Positions 1 to 9,904 are shown, numbered from the stretch's first letter. The stretch: 13,661 nucleotides of DNA from an uncultured Clostridia bacterium (GCA_944388635.1 CALXJN010000034.1:1-13661), one strand, 5' to 3'. Numbers and translations are program-made. The notes: generated from the sequence alone by a model not told the origin.

Positions 1-20
1 TCGCAAATCGCAACCTCATT

Positions 21-735
21 TTAAAGTACCTTTATTAATTCTTTTACAATTTTTTGTGATTCTATTCCTAAGTCTCTCTCATATTCTTCGTTTAGTATTT
101 CATTATTAGATATAACTCTTATACTAATTACTGGAACATTATATAAATTAGAAATGGTATATGCAGAAATGCTTTCCATATCCTCACACAAAATTCCATA
201 TTTTTTATGTAAGAACATTACTCTATCCGCTTCCATATTCCATATATCTCCGGCTTCCAATTGTTCCAAAATGCATATTATCTCTTTTCATTTGTTTTGC
301 TTTTTCTATCAAATAATCACTTGCTTTTTGTAATATCAGTTTGTCATCTTCTCCACAAATAAATGTAGTTAATTTGTATTCCTCTATATTTGCACCTTCG
401 CCACTTTTTCTTTTATTTGTCTTTGCAGATGTTATATTTATACATGCAGTTCCAATAACTATATTGCCTTTATGAATACTTTCTCCATATCCACCTGCTG
501 TTCCCTCACTTATAACGGCTATTGGATTATATTTTTCTATTGCAAGTGTTGTTGAGGCAGCTACATTTATTGTTCCTATATTAGAGCTGCACAAAACAAC
601 TGGTTTTTCAAATATTTTCCCTTCATAAAAAGTGCAAATATTATTTTTATTTATTCTTAAATCTTTTAAATTTTCTTTTAAATATCCAAGTTCTGCATCT
701 TCCATTGCGGCAATCACTAAAATTGGATTTCTCAT
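21..735 (-). CDS. Nucleoside phosphorylase/nucleosidase family protein (MTA/SAH nucleosidase-like), read through one +1 shift
   Basis: The joined protein is about 237 aa, the usual length for 5'-methylthioadenosine/S-adenosylhomocysteine nucleosidases, which cleave the N-glycosidic bond of adenine thionucleosides in the cytoplasm. Visible landmarks are the N-terminal strand ending AAMEDAE, a glycine-rich EGTAGG loop (compare TGSAGG), and CEDMESISAY, matching the VEMEATA substrate-binding motif. The segment RVISNN lies where these enzymes have ISD with the catalytic Asp; here it is Asn, so the exact substrate is uncertain. Start: ATG at 735 is preceded by GGAG at a 6-base spacing, better than the ATG at 747, which overlaps that GGAG. 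The frame breaks after Ser161 at AGC CGG A; without a shift the zero frame stops at TAG 223-225. Removing one C gives GTIGSGDIWNMEADR and a normal C-terminus. It lies 32 bases after the UPF0182 gene, probably in the same operon. Confidence 0.85.
249..252 (-). other. +1 recoding site CGGA (Gly162) in the phosphorylase gene
   Basis: The coding strand reads GGA AGC C GGA GAT ATA TGG. The upstream frame puts CGG in the A site; the downstream frame uses GGA as Gly. The C is base 252. The zero frame ends 10 codons later at TAG. The P-site codon is AGC; re-pairing on GCC after slippage would be poor. Confidence 0.9.
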
Positions 736-767
736 AATTAACTCCATAATAATAAATTGCTTTTCTT

Positions 768-3569
768 CTATTCAACTACATTTTCGATATCTACTACATT
801 AACATTATCAATAACATTTGTGTTTTCATTTTCCGTACTTTGAGCTTCTTCTTCCCTTATCATGCTTTCAAGTTGTTTTACTAAACTTTGAAGTTCCTCT
901 ATGTCTCTGCCCATTTGTGTCCAGTCATTTGAATTATTAGACTCTGATAAATTATTATTTGCCTTAATTATTTCATCTATTATTCCATCAATTGTGCTTG
1001 TATCTTCTACTTCAATATTTAATGAATATTTTGGAGATAATAGATTTTCAAGCGCTTCACTAAATTTATTTCCTATTGCAATCTTATTTCCAGATGCAAC
1101 TATAACTTTTTTTAACACTGGTGCACTATTAGTTTCGTTTAAAGATGTTTGATATATTGGCACTATATATAATAATTTTTCATCTATTGGTACAATTACC
1201 ATTTCCTTTGTGATTTTTGTACCTGTTACATTTAGGCTTGATATTTCTCTTGAAATAGTTTCATCTTGCTCTATTAAGCTATCTAATTGCATTGGCCCTA
1301 TAACACTGCTATTATTGATAAATTTATATAATGTTAATATGTTTTCTCCATTTTGTACAGTTCCAACCAAATATGCATTTAAACTTTCTCTGCCGTATAT
1401 ATTATATGCTGTAACCAAGCCTAATTTGCTTTCTGCTGAATCTACTGTCTTTACCATTGTATATGTGGGTTTCATTTCAGTAGAAGCTGTCCTTGTTATT
1501 TGATTTGAATATGAGGCAATTTGCCATACATCATTTCCTCTATATAAAACATCTGCTGATACATCATGATACATTTTTAAAATATTTGCTTGAATATTGT
1601 ATAAGAATTTAGAATATGTAAAATATTTTGATATTCCTTCTGGTATTTCACTTTCTTCTTTAAATAATCCTTTATACATATTATTATATACCATAACCAC
1701 TGGATCTGTTTTATCTGTTATATAGAAATTTGTTTCTCCATTATATGCATTTATTATTACTTTTACTGAATTTCTTATATAGTTTATGTCTCTCATACTA
1801 TTTTCATATTCAATTCTTGTTTTTTGAGAATATGGATATTCATTAGAAACTGTATATGCGTCTATTACCCAATATAAATTCCCGTCATCTCCAATTACTA
1901 TATATGGCTCTTCATCATAAATTAAGTATGGCATAACTTTTTTAGCTCTATCTAATATATTTCTATTTAATAAGACTTTGCTATTACTGTCTGACACAAG
2001 TATACTTAATTTTTTTTCACTTATTGTAAGTACTAATTTATCTAAAAAATTAAGTGTTGCTCCACCTTCTCCATCATAGCTATTAGTTGCATTTTGAGTT
2101 GTAGTTTGTGGATAGTCAAATTCTTTATTATTTTCTGATACTGTAATTACACTATTTGTTTCCATTCCATAATATATTCTTGGTTCTACAATATCACTAT
2201 TTTCAAAATCTTTTGAAATATATACTGCATTTCCGTTTTCGTCTGTCTCATTTGCAGATACTATAACTGTTCCATATCCGTGTGTATATTCATCAGCTTT
2301 GCTGTTATATGTAGTGTTTTTGCTATTTATTTCTCTTGCTGATATATATACTAATCTGTCTCCATATAGAGTTGGTTTTGCTTCATTATATGTATAATAT
2401 TCTGTACTTGTTTGAGTTTGTCTTAAATTATTTAGCACAACCGCTTCTGACATAACCGGTGTATTATTTATAACTTCTTGATTTGCTTCTGCTTCTTCCA
2501 CAGTTATTGTTCCTGTACTTTCTAAATCTACTTCATTTATTTTTACATTATATGCTGTTTTGGTAAACTCGATGTTTGTTGATATATATGATTTTTCTCG
2601 GTCTAATTCTCTACCATTAATAAATAGAATATTATAACCTATCATTACTACAAATAGGCATACTAAATATACAGGTACTATGGCAAGTGATTTTATAACA
2701 TTTTGAGCACTGCTTTTCTTAAAGAAATGTATTGCCATAAATACTGATAATATGACTATAACGCTAAGTACTCTATACCCCCATAATTTTATTGTTGTTT
2801 CTACAACTCCTGCTCCAACAATGCTTGTGTTTAATCCGTCATTAAGAGTTAAAAATTCGTCTAATACAATATTTTGTGTATTAAATAGTATTATGCTTAC
2901 GATTAATAATGTTATTATTTTTGCATTAAATAATAAATGCTTAATAAATGTGTTGTTTTTTAATGTTTGAGCATCAACTCCGTCAAAATATACATTAAAT
3001 GCAATTATGTAATATACCGCTATATAAACCGTAAAAATTATTGTCATTGTTAGTAAATAATATAATATTGCTCCTAGCAATGGACCTTGAAACATATAAA
3101 AACCAATGTCCATTCCAAATACTGGTTCAGTAATTCCAAATTGTGAATTGTTTACAAATAGTATTACTTTTTCTAGGAACATATCTGGTGTTATCATTGC
3201 ACCTATTAATGCACCTATTAATGCTAATGACTTATTTGGAAGTTTTGGCATTTCTCTTTTTTCTTCATCAAAAAATTTCTTTAATCCTTTTTTTATTAAA
3301 CTATTTGTTATGGATATTGCTATAAATATAAATAGAAAATTGATTACTGCAATAAATACTCTATACTTTAAGTTTTGAGTAAATACTTCTACATATTCTT
3401 CTCCTATTTCTAGCAATTCTAAATAATCTGCTCTGCAACTTATTGCTAAACTAAGTAAAAATACTATTAAAGCGATTATTACAATTATTGTCCTTGTTCT
3501 AAATTTTTTGCTTTTCTTTTCTGGCTCTTTTGTATTGCTTTCGTTTGTAATGTTTTCTTTCTCTGCCAA
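768..3569 (-). CDS. UPF0182 family large membrane protein
   Basis: An uninterrupted 933-aa protein matching the UPF0182 family in size and layout: an N-terminal half with about seven hydrophobic segments (roughly residues 27-45, 68-90, 112-132, 160-190, 212-235, 262-282 and 293-315), then a long, probably extracellular domain of about 600 residues rich in Asn, Thr and Tyr, ending in an acidic Asn/Val/Glu-rich tail. A short lysine-rich cytoplasmic stretch (residues 1-25) precedes the first segment. The function of the family is not established. Start: TTG at 3569, with AGAAAGGAG about 8 bases upstream; no ATG fits that ribosome site better. It starts 25 bases after the ftsY stop, implying co-transcription. 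It contains no in-frame CGG and needs no frame correction, so it serves as an internal control for the recoding pattern. Confidence 0.88.
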   Translation of the reverse strand: MAEKENITNESNTKEPEKKSKKFRTRTIIVIIALIVFLLSLAISCRADYLELLEIGEEYVEVFTQNLKYRVFIAVINFLFIFIAISITNSLIKKGLKKFFDEEKREMPKLPNKSLALIGALIGAMITPDMFLEKVILFVNNSQFGITEPVFGMDIGFYMFQGPLLGAILYYLLTMTIIFTVYIAVYYIIAFNVYFDGVDAQTLKNNTFIKHLLFNAKIITLLIVSIILFNTQNIVLDEFLTLNDGLNTSIVGAGVVETTIKLWGYRVLSVIVILSVFMAIHFFKKSSAQNVIKSLAIVPVYLVCLFVVMIGYNILFINGRELDREKSYISTNIEFTKTAYNVKINEVDLESTGTITVEEAEANQEVINNTPVMSEAVVLNNLRQTQTSTEYYTYNEAKPTLYGDRLVYISAREINSKNTTYNSKADEYTHGYGTVIVSANETDENGNAVYISKDFENSDIVEPRIYYGMETNSVITVSENNKEFDYPQTTTQNATNSYDGEGGATLNFLDKLVLTISEKKLSILVSDSNSKVLLNRNILDRAKKVMPYLIYDEEPYIVIGDDGNLYWVIDAYTVSNEYPYSQKTRIEYENSMRDINYIRNSVKVIINAYNGETNFYITDKTDPVVMVYNNMYKGLFKEESEIPEGISKYFTYSKFLYNIQANILKMYHDVSADVLYRGNDVWQIASYSNQITRTASTEMKPTYTMVKTVDSAESKLGLVTAYNIYGRESLNAYLVGTVQNGENILTLYKFINNSSVIGPMQLDSLIEQDETISREISSLNVTGTKITKEMVIVPIDEKLLYIVPIYQTSLNETNSAPVLKKVIVASGNKIAIGNKFSEALENLLSPKYSLNIEVEDTSTIDGIIDEIIKANNNLSESNNSNDWTQMGRDIEELQSLVKQLESMIREEEAQSTENENTNVIDNVNVVDIENVVE

Positions 3570-3594
3570 TTATTTTGCTCCTTTCTAATTTTCA

Positions 3595-4502
3595 TTAAAT
3601 AATAGCTTTAGTAAAGTCTTCTGCATTAAATCTTTCCATATCGTCAATTTGTTCTCCGACACCTATAAATTTTACAGGTATTTTATTTTCATTTACGATA
3701 CCAATAACAACTCCGCCTTTAGCTGTTCCATCTAATTTAGTAAGTACTAGCCCTGTTATATGGCTTACTTCTTTAAAAGCTTTTACCTGCTCTATTGCAT
3801 TTTGTCCTGTTGTTGCATCAATTACAAGTAATGATTCTTTATCAGCATTTGGAAGTTCCTTTTCTATTACTCTTTGGATTTTTTCTAGTTCATCCATTAA
3901 ATATTTTTTATTATGCAACCTTCCTGCTGTATCACAGATTAATACATCTATATTATTTTCTTTTGCTTTTTTTATTGCTTCATATACAACTGATGCTGGA
4001 TCTGCGCCCTCATCTTTTTTAATTATATCACAATTTGCACGTTTTGACCATACCTCTAATTGTTCTACTGCTGCTGCTCTAAATGTATCTGCTGCTGCAA
4101 CCATTACTTTTTTACCGTTCTTTTTGAAGTTTGTTTGCAATTTTTCCTATTGAAGTTGTTTTTCCGTACCCCATTTACTCCTACAACAAGAATTACAGAA
4201 GGTTTTGTTTCTAAATGCAAAGTGTTGTCACATACTTCTAATATAGTTTGCATTTCTTCTCTTAATAATTTTTTTACTTCTTCTGCATCTTTTACATTTT
4301 CCTTTTTTATTCTTTGTCTTAATTTTGATATTATTTCTGTTGATGTTGTAACTCCTATATCTGACATAATTAGTGCTTCTTCAAGTTCTTCTAATAATTC
4401 CTCATCAACTTTTCTAAAAGCACTAAATACTCCGTTAATCTTTTCATCTATTGAGTTTTTTGTTTTTCCAAGTCCTTGTTTTAATTTATCAAAAAATCCC
4501 AT
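3595..4502 (-). CDS. ftsY: Signal recognition particle receptor FtsY, read through two +1 shifts
   Basis: FtsY is the membrane-associated SRP GTPase that receives ribosome-nascent chain complexes from Ffh and passes them to SecYEG; it is normally essential. The joined product is about 301 aa, typical of short Gram-positive FtsY. It shows the N-domain (MGFFDKLKQGL start, helical to about residue 95), P-loop GVNGVGKT (108-115), the AAADTFRAAA insertion-box segment, DTAGRLHNK and TKLDGTAKGG. Start: ATG 4502, with GGAGG 5 bases upstream, is preferred to ATG 4514. Two breaks occur: after Val112 (GTA CGG A, inside the P-loop) and after Glu128 (GAA CGG T). The two uncorrected pieces are offset by two positions, so a single +1 event cannot join them; two events, each at CGG, restore a continuous family match. 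In the middle frame the second CGG is followed directly by TAA. A candidate promoter lies at 4528-4556. Confidence 0.93.
4114..4117 (-). other. +1 recoding site CGGT (Gly129) in ftsY
   Basis: The coding strand reads CAA AAA GAA C GGT AAA AAA GTA. The middle ftsY frame meets CGG then TAA (stop 4114-4112); skipping C4117 gives Gly-Lys-Lys-Val, matching the GKKV strand that precedes AAADTFRAAA. It is the only site where the fourth base is T rather than A, so the rule is CGG-dependent, not strictly CGGA-dependent. Confidence 0.88.
4163..4166 (-). other. +1 recoding site CGGA (Gly113, P-loop) in ftsY
   Basis: The coding strand reads AAT GGG GTA C GGA AAA ACA ACT. Skipping C4166 restores GVNGVGKTTSIGK, the GTPase P-loop. 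In the zero frame the P-loop becomes VRKNNF and translation ends at TAA 4106-4104. The P-site codon is GTA; +1 re-pairing on TAC would be poor. Confidence 0.93.
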
Positions 4503-4527
4503 ATCATCCTCCATAAATCTTCTTTTA

Positions 4528-4556
4528 ATTTTAACATAACTTATTCAAAAAGCCAA
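4528..4556 (-). promoter_or_regulatory. Candidate sigma-A promoter for the ftsY operon
   Basis: In the 77-base uvrB-ftsY gap the minus strand carries TTGGCT (4556-4551), a 17-base spacer and TAAAAT (4533-4528), about 25 bases upstream of the ftsY start. Spacing is ideal and the -10 good; AT-rich gaps produce such matches by chance, so this is a candidate only. Confidence 0.45.
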
Positions 4557-4579
4557 TATGCTATTTCTTAAGTTTTTAT

Positions 4580-6537
4580 TTATTTTATATTTTCTAGTTC
4601 TTTTATCTTGTCTCTTAATTCTGCTGCTTTTTCGAATTCTAAGTTTTGTGCATGGCTTATCATCTCATTTGTCAATTTTTCAATTACATCTTTTATGTCC
4701 TCTTCTTCTTTTATGTTATATTCTGTTTGTATATCTTCTACAATGCTTGCTTTTATTGTGTCTCTTACACTCTTTCTAATAGTTTGTGGTGTAATTCCAT
4801 GTTCTTTATTATATTCTTGTTGTAATTTTCTTCTTCTATTTGTTTCTGATATTGCTTTTTCCATGCTTCCTGTTAGTTCATCTGCATACATTATAACTTT
4901 TCCGTCTGTATTTCTTGCTGCTCTTCCGATTGTTTGGATTAATGACCTTTCTGAACGCAAAAATCCTTCTTTATCGGCATCAAGAATTGCAACAAGCGAA
5001 ACTTCTGGAATATCTAGCCCTTCTCTTAGTAGGTTTATTCCGAACTAAAACATCAAATTTGCCAATTCTTAAGTCTCTTATTATCTCCATTCTTTCTAGT
5101 GCTTTTATATCTGAATGCATATATCTTACCTTTATATCAATTCCAGAAAGATATGATGTTAAATCTTCTGCCATTTTTTTAGTTAAAGTTGTAACTAAAA
5201 TTCTTTCATTCTTTTCGGCTCTTATTCTTATTTCTTCTATTAAATCATCTACTTGGTTTTCAACAGGTTTTACGATTATTTCTGGATCTAAAAGTCCTGT
5301 TGGTCTTATGATTTGTTCTACAACATTGCTTCCTGAATTTTCTATCTCGTATTCTGCTGGCGTTGCTGAAACAAATATACATTGGTTTATCTTCTTTTCA
5401 AATTCAGCAAACTTCAGTGGTCTATTATCCAACGCTGAAGGAAGTCTAAAACCATAGTTTATTAAGCTTTCTTTTCTTGCTTTATCTCCATTATACATTG
5501 CTCTTACTTGTGGTATCGTCGCATGTGATTCGTCTATAAACATTAGAAAATCTTTTGGAAGATAATCTAAAAGAGTAAATGGCGCACTTCCTGGTGCTCT
5601 TCCACTTATATGTCTTGAATAGTTTTCTATGCCTTGGCAAAACCCAGTTTCTCTAAGCATTTCCATATCAAAGTTTGTTCTTTCTTCAATTCTTTGTGCT
5701 TCTATTAGTTTGTTGTTTTCTTTAAAATATTTTATTCTTTCTTCAAGTTCCTCTTCTATTGTGACAAGAGCTCTTTGCATTTTTTCTTCTCCTGTTACAT
5801 AGTGAGAATTAGGGAATATCATTACATGCTGTCTTAGACTTATTGTTTTGCCTGTTAATGGATTTATTTCTGAAATTTTTTCTATTTCATCGCCCCAAAA
5901 TTCTACTCTTATTGCTTTTTCATTTTGGTCTGACGGATATATTTCTAAAATATCTCCTTTTGCTCTAAAAGTTCCTCTTTTAAAATCCATTTCATTTCTT
6001 GTATATTGCATATTTACAAGTTTTCTTAATATTTCTTCTCGAGATTTTGTCATGCCTGGTCTTAGAGATACTATCATGTTTTCATAATCTATCGGATCTC
6101 CGTAGTCCGTATATGCATGATACTGATGCAACTATTATAACATCTTTTCTTTCAAAAAGTGCTGCTGTTGCTGAGTGTCTTAATTTATCTATTTCGTCAT
6201 TAATTGATGCATCTTTTTCTATATACGTATCAGTTGAAGCAACATAGCTTTCTGGTTGGTAATAGTCATAGTATGATACAAAATATTCTACTGCATTTTC
6301 TGGAAAAAATTCCTTGAATTCTGAATATAGTTGTCCTGCTAATGTTTTATTATGTGCAAGTACTAGAGTTGGCTTTTGTACTTTTTCTATAACATTTGCC
6401 ATTGTGAAAGTCTTTCCAGAACCTGTAACTCCAAGTAAAGTTTGGAATTTCTTTCCTTCCTTTATTCCGTTAGATAAATATTCAATTGCCTTTGGTTGGT
6501 CTCCTGTAGGCTTATAATCTGAATGTATTTTGAACAT
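4580..6537 (-). CDS. uvrB: Excinuclease ABC subunit B (UvrB), read through two +1 shifts
   Basis: UvrB is the damage-verification helicase-like subunit of nucleotide excision repair; it receives damaged DNA from UvrA and recruits UvrC. The joined product is about 651 aa, close to the family length. Features in order: Walker A GVTGSGKT (36-43), LAHNKTLAGQLYSEFK, the SYYDYYQPESY hairpin region, IYGLGDP (about 143-149), the LMFIDESHATIPQ motif II, motif V DVLVGINLLREGLDIPEVS (about 495-513), motif VI QTIGRAAR and a C-terminal UVR domain (FEKAAELRDKI). Start: ATG 6537 after AAGGAGGGG. Breaks occur after Leu145 (CTA CGG A) and Val498 (GTT CGG A); the zero frames stop at 6084-6082 and 4982-4980. 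Both restored glycines are highly conserved. Unshifted, only the first 145 residues would be native, so the gene is functional only if both shifts occur. Confidence 0.94.
5039..5042 (-). other. +1 recoding site CGGA (Gly499, helicase motif V) in uvrB
   Basis: The coding strand reads GTT TTA GTT C GGA ATA AAC CTA. Skipping C5042 gives DVLVGINLLREGLD, the motif V of UvrB. The zero frame gives RNKPTKRRARYSRS and stops at 4982-4980. The P-site codon is GTT; re-pairing on TTC is possible at only one or two positions. Confidence 0.93.
6099..6102 (-). other. +1 recoding site CGGA (Gly146) in uvrB
   Basis: The coding strand reads TAC GGA CTA C GGA GAT CCG ATA. Skipping C6102 restores SCIYGLGDPIDY. 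A true in-frame TAC GGA (Tyr-Gly) lies two codons upstream and is read normally, so the CGGA string alone does not trigger the shift; CGG must be in frame. Confidence 0.93.
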
Positions 6538-6558
6538 AGCCCCTCCTTGTTTTATATT

Positions 6559-6587
6559 AATATACCATTTTTTTCATTAAAAAACAA
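6559..6587 (-). promoter_or_regulatory. Candidate sigma-A promoter for uvrB, overlapping the upstream terminator
   Basis: The minus strand carries TTGTTT (6587-6582), a 17-base spacer and TATATT (6564-6559), ending 21 bases before the uvrB start. The -35 hexamer lies in the descending arm and T-run of the permease terminator. No LexA/DinR-like box was recognised nearby. Confidence 0.5.
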
Positions 6588-6616
6588 GGCATTTTGTGCG
6601 TAAATGCCTTGTTTTT
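6580..6616 (-). terminator. Rho-independent terminator after the ABC permease
   Basis: A perfect 15-bp stem (6602-6616 with 6580-6594) around a 7-base loop, with the core GGCATTT/AAATGCC. On the minus strand it starts 2 bases after the permease stop and ends in a T run. The A run on the other arm could make it bidirectional, but no plus-strand gene is present. Confidence 0.9.
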
Positions 6617-6618
6617 GA

Positions 6619-9600
6619 TTATTCTATGCTTTTTAAACTTTCTATCATGTCTATTTTCTTTAGCGCAAAATATGTTGCAATATTTACAATTATTGTGAAA
6701 GCTATTGTAATTAATGCTGAATAGAAGTAGCTTGCAACATGTATTATCTTTGGAAATCTTAGCATATTAATTTCACATGTTCCTAGTATAAAGTTTGTTA
6801 AGAAAAATCCAAATCCAAGTCCTAATAATATACCAATTATTGTTAGAATTATTGTTTCTCTTGCGACATAGTCATATACTTCTCTATCGTAAAATCCTAA
6901 CACTTTTATTGTTGCAAGTTCTCGTACTCTTTCGCTTATATTTACATTTGCTAAATTATATAATACTACAAATGCTAGAAGTCCAGCTGAAACAATTAGC
7001 ACTAATACTACATAGTTAAGTAATTTTAGAGTTTCTTCTATATCTTCTGCAAATGATGTCATATTAGTTACTGATGCAACTTCGTTTCTATCCATTAATT
7101 CTGTTGCAAGTGCATCTGATTCTTCCTCAGTTAATTCTACATTTCTTATCAATACAACATTATCATCATATGTTTTATTAAATATATTTTCATAAGTTGC
7201 TTTTGTTATAAATACATAATGTTGAACATAATCTTCTATAATATTTGATATCTTAACTTCAAATTCCTCGTCATCACTATTTCTTAATATTATAGTACTT
7301 CCAACTGTAACATTTAAAAGTTCACATGCCTTATCTGTTAGACCTATCTCATTTTCTGCCAAACTTGCTTTTTCCTCAGTTTCTATATCATATATGTTTA
7401 TTAATCCTTCTAAATTGTTCAAATCTTCAGCTACGACTATTTGGACATCTTCTGATAAATCTTGATTAATAACTGTTCCAGATGTCATATATAAATTTGC
7501 TAGTTTTTCTACTTCTTCTTTTTGATTTAAGTATTCAATAAATTCTTTTTCTTGTTCTTCTGTTAATGTGTCTTTTAGTGTTATTTGCATGTCATATACA
7601 AATATTTCTCCAAATTGTTTTGGAACTATTTGGGTTACTGAATCTTTTAAGCCAAATCCTGTAAGTATCAGTGCTGTGCACCCTAATATACCAATTATGG
7701 TCATGAAAAATCTTTTTTTGTATCTAAATATATTTCTAACTGTTACTTTTTGTATAAAGTTTAATCTTTTCCATATAAATGGAATTTTTTCAAGCATTAC
7801 CCTATTTCCAGATTTTGGTGCTTTTGGTCTCATAAGCGTTGCAGGCTCATGTCTTAATGCTCTAAGTATTGTATATATAGTTGCACCTATTATGCATAGG
7901 CTTATTAATATTAGTCCAAGTCCTCCGTATGCAAAGTTGAAGCTTAGTGAAATATCTGTTATTTCATAGGTTATATCGTACATTAGCCATATAACTTTTG
8001 GAATTAGTACAAATCCTACGCTCATTCCCAAAATTCCACCAATAACACATGCAAGTGCTGCATATATTACATATTTTAACATGATGTGAAATTTATTATA
8101 TCCAAGTGCTTTTAGTGTTCCTATTTGCATTCTATGTTCTTCTACCATTCTTGTCATTGATGTTAATGAGATGAGTGCTGCTACTACAAAAAATACAACT
8201 GGGAATACTCTTCCTAAATTTTCTATACTATCTGTATCTTGTATAAAGCTTACATATCCTGCATTTTCGTTTCTGTCTAATATATACCATGTTGGCTTTT
8301 CTATATCTGCGATTTTCTCTTTTGCATCAGTAAGTTTTTCCTCTGCTTCTGCTATCTTTTCTTCAAATTCTGCTTTAGAATCATTTAACTCTTTTTCTCC
8401 GTTTGCTAACTCTTCTTTTGCTTCTGCAACTTCCTCTTCAGCATCTTCTATTTGAGCATAGGTTGTATTTTTTGTCTTTTTTAGTGTTTCTTCATTTTTT
8501 TCAATTTCTTTTTTTGCATTTTCTATTTCTTTTTTTCCGTTCTCAATTTCCTGTTTTCCAGTTTCTATTCCGTCATCTATTTCTTTTATCCCTGCTTGCA
8601 ACTGTGTTTTGGTTTCTTCTAATTCTTTTTTCTTAGTTTCTAAAGCTGTTTTTTGTGCTTCATACATTGCTTTTTCAGTAGCTGTAAGCTCCGGATTTTC
8701 TAGAAGTTTTACTATATTGTTATATTGTGTATTTATTTCTTCTAATCCTACATTTACTGTATTTAAGTTAGTTTGTAATTCTTCTTTTTGTTTTTCTAAG
8801 TTTTCAAAAGTCTTATTTGCTTCTTCTTCCTTGGTTTTTAGCTTTTCTTCGCTTTTATTCACAGTATTTTTTGCATTTTTTATTTCTTCTTCTGCATCTT
8901 TAAATTCTTTATCTGCTTTTTTCTTATTTTCACTAATTTCTTTTTCTGCATCTTCTATTTCTTTTTTTCCGTCTTCGATTTCTTTTTCTGCGTCTGCTAT
9001 CTGCTTTTCTGCATCTGCTTTTTCTGTATTAAGTTCTTCTTCTGCTTCGTCTACTTTTTCCTGTGCTTTATCTATAAGTGTCTTTTGTCTTGCGTTTTCT
9101 CTTTCTTCTTTTATTCCCTCTATACTATCTTCTACTTCTTCTATGTAATCCTCATAATTATTGCTTGATGTTTTATATTCTTTTGCATCTTTTACAGTCA
9201 TATAAATATTGGTATATATATCTTTTGTATTTATATTTTCTTCTGGTACATAAATATAATAATTAACCTTACCTGCTCCTAAATCACTTGTGCCTCTATC
9301 TGTTGATACATATAGAGGGCTTTGTACTGTTCCAACAATTGTAAGTTCTTTTTGCTTTAAATATTCTACATCTTCTCCGTCATCATTTGTCTGCATTTCA
9401 ACATCAAGTGTTATCTTATCTCCAATTTTTTTATTATTTGCTAATAAGAAATTTTGCTCAACTAAGCATTCATTTTCTTCTTCAGGCATTTTTCCGTTCT
9501 AGTAAAACAACTTTATTTATATCTTGAATAACTAAAATTTTTGCAATTATCTCACTATTTTCAATTTTTATTTTTCCGTCTTTTTCATAACTTCCTACAA

Positions 9601-9853
9601 CTGTTTCGATATTAGGAATTTTAGATAGTTCTTCTATATCATCATTTGTAAGCCCTAAAGTTGATACAACTTGTATATCATATACATTTTGATTTTTATA
9701 ATATTTATCTATTGTATCAACCATATCTGGAGATGTTGCTCTTATTCCAGCAAAAAAGCCCACACCTAAGAAAGCCATTAAAGCAATGGAAATAAATCTT
9801 TTATATGTATTTTTTATTTCTTTAAAGCTGTCTTTTAATAAGGCTTTTTTCAT
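6619..9853 (-). CDS. MacB/FtsX-type ABC transporter permease with long coiled-coil insert, read through one +1 shift
   Basis: The joined product is about 1077 aa. It is the membrane subunit of a type VII (MacB-like) exporter, a class that moves or senses substrates outside the membrane by mechanotransmission. Layout: a first membrane segment (about 18-37), an extracellular domain, a Lys/Glu/Ala-rich coiled coil (about 245-525), three membrane segments (from about residue 546, including VFPVVFFVVAALISL), a linker with a fifth segment (MTIIGILGCTALILTGFGL), a second extracellular domain, and three C-terminal segments. Both FtsX-type blocks are present (TLKALGY and TIKVLGF loops). Start: ATG 9853 after AAAGGAG. 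The frame breaks after Glu119 (GAA CGG A); the zero frame stops at 9484-9482. Correction gives LLEGKMPEEENECLVEQ, matching the GxxP...nE segment of MacB periplasmic domains. It follows the ATPase by 51 bases. The substrate cannot be deduced. Confidence 0.9.
8290..9110 (-). repeat. Degenerate coiled-coil-encoding repeat tract inside the permease
   Basis: This stretch encodes repeated EIEDGKKEIEDAEKEI-like units and related KEIENAKKEIE and EEEIKNAK variants. On the plus strand it appears as recurring TTCTGCATCT and ATTTCTTTTT blocks. The pattern is protein-driven (heptads), imperfect in DNA, and most regular at about 8860-9060. Confidence 0.75.
9493..9496 (-). other. +1 recoding site CGGA (Gly120) in the ABC permease
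   Basis: The coding strand reads TTA CTA GAA C GGA AAA ATG CCT. Skipping C9496 gives LLEGKMPEEENE and joins the first membrane segment to the rest of the permease. The zero frame ends four codons later (CGG AAA AAT GCC TGA). Confidence 0.9.
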
Positions 9854-9904
9854 ACTGACAACTCCTTTCTTTTAATTCAAAATTAAATCAAATGTTACTT
9901 AATT

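Noticed and set aside
4163..4190. prfB-like Shine-Dalgarno stimulator upstream of the first ftsY site (GGAG)
   Set aside because: Not repeated at most of the other sites, so probably just the codons for the conserved Val-Gly-Val motif.
8609..9148. Long plus-strand open frame of Ser/Phe-rich sequence opposite the permease
   Set aside because: Antisense shadow of the Lys/Glu coiled-coil coding region; no start signal or family resemblance.
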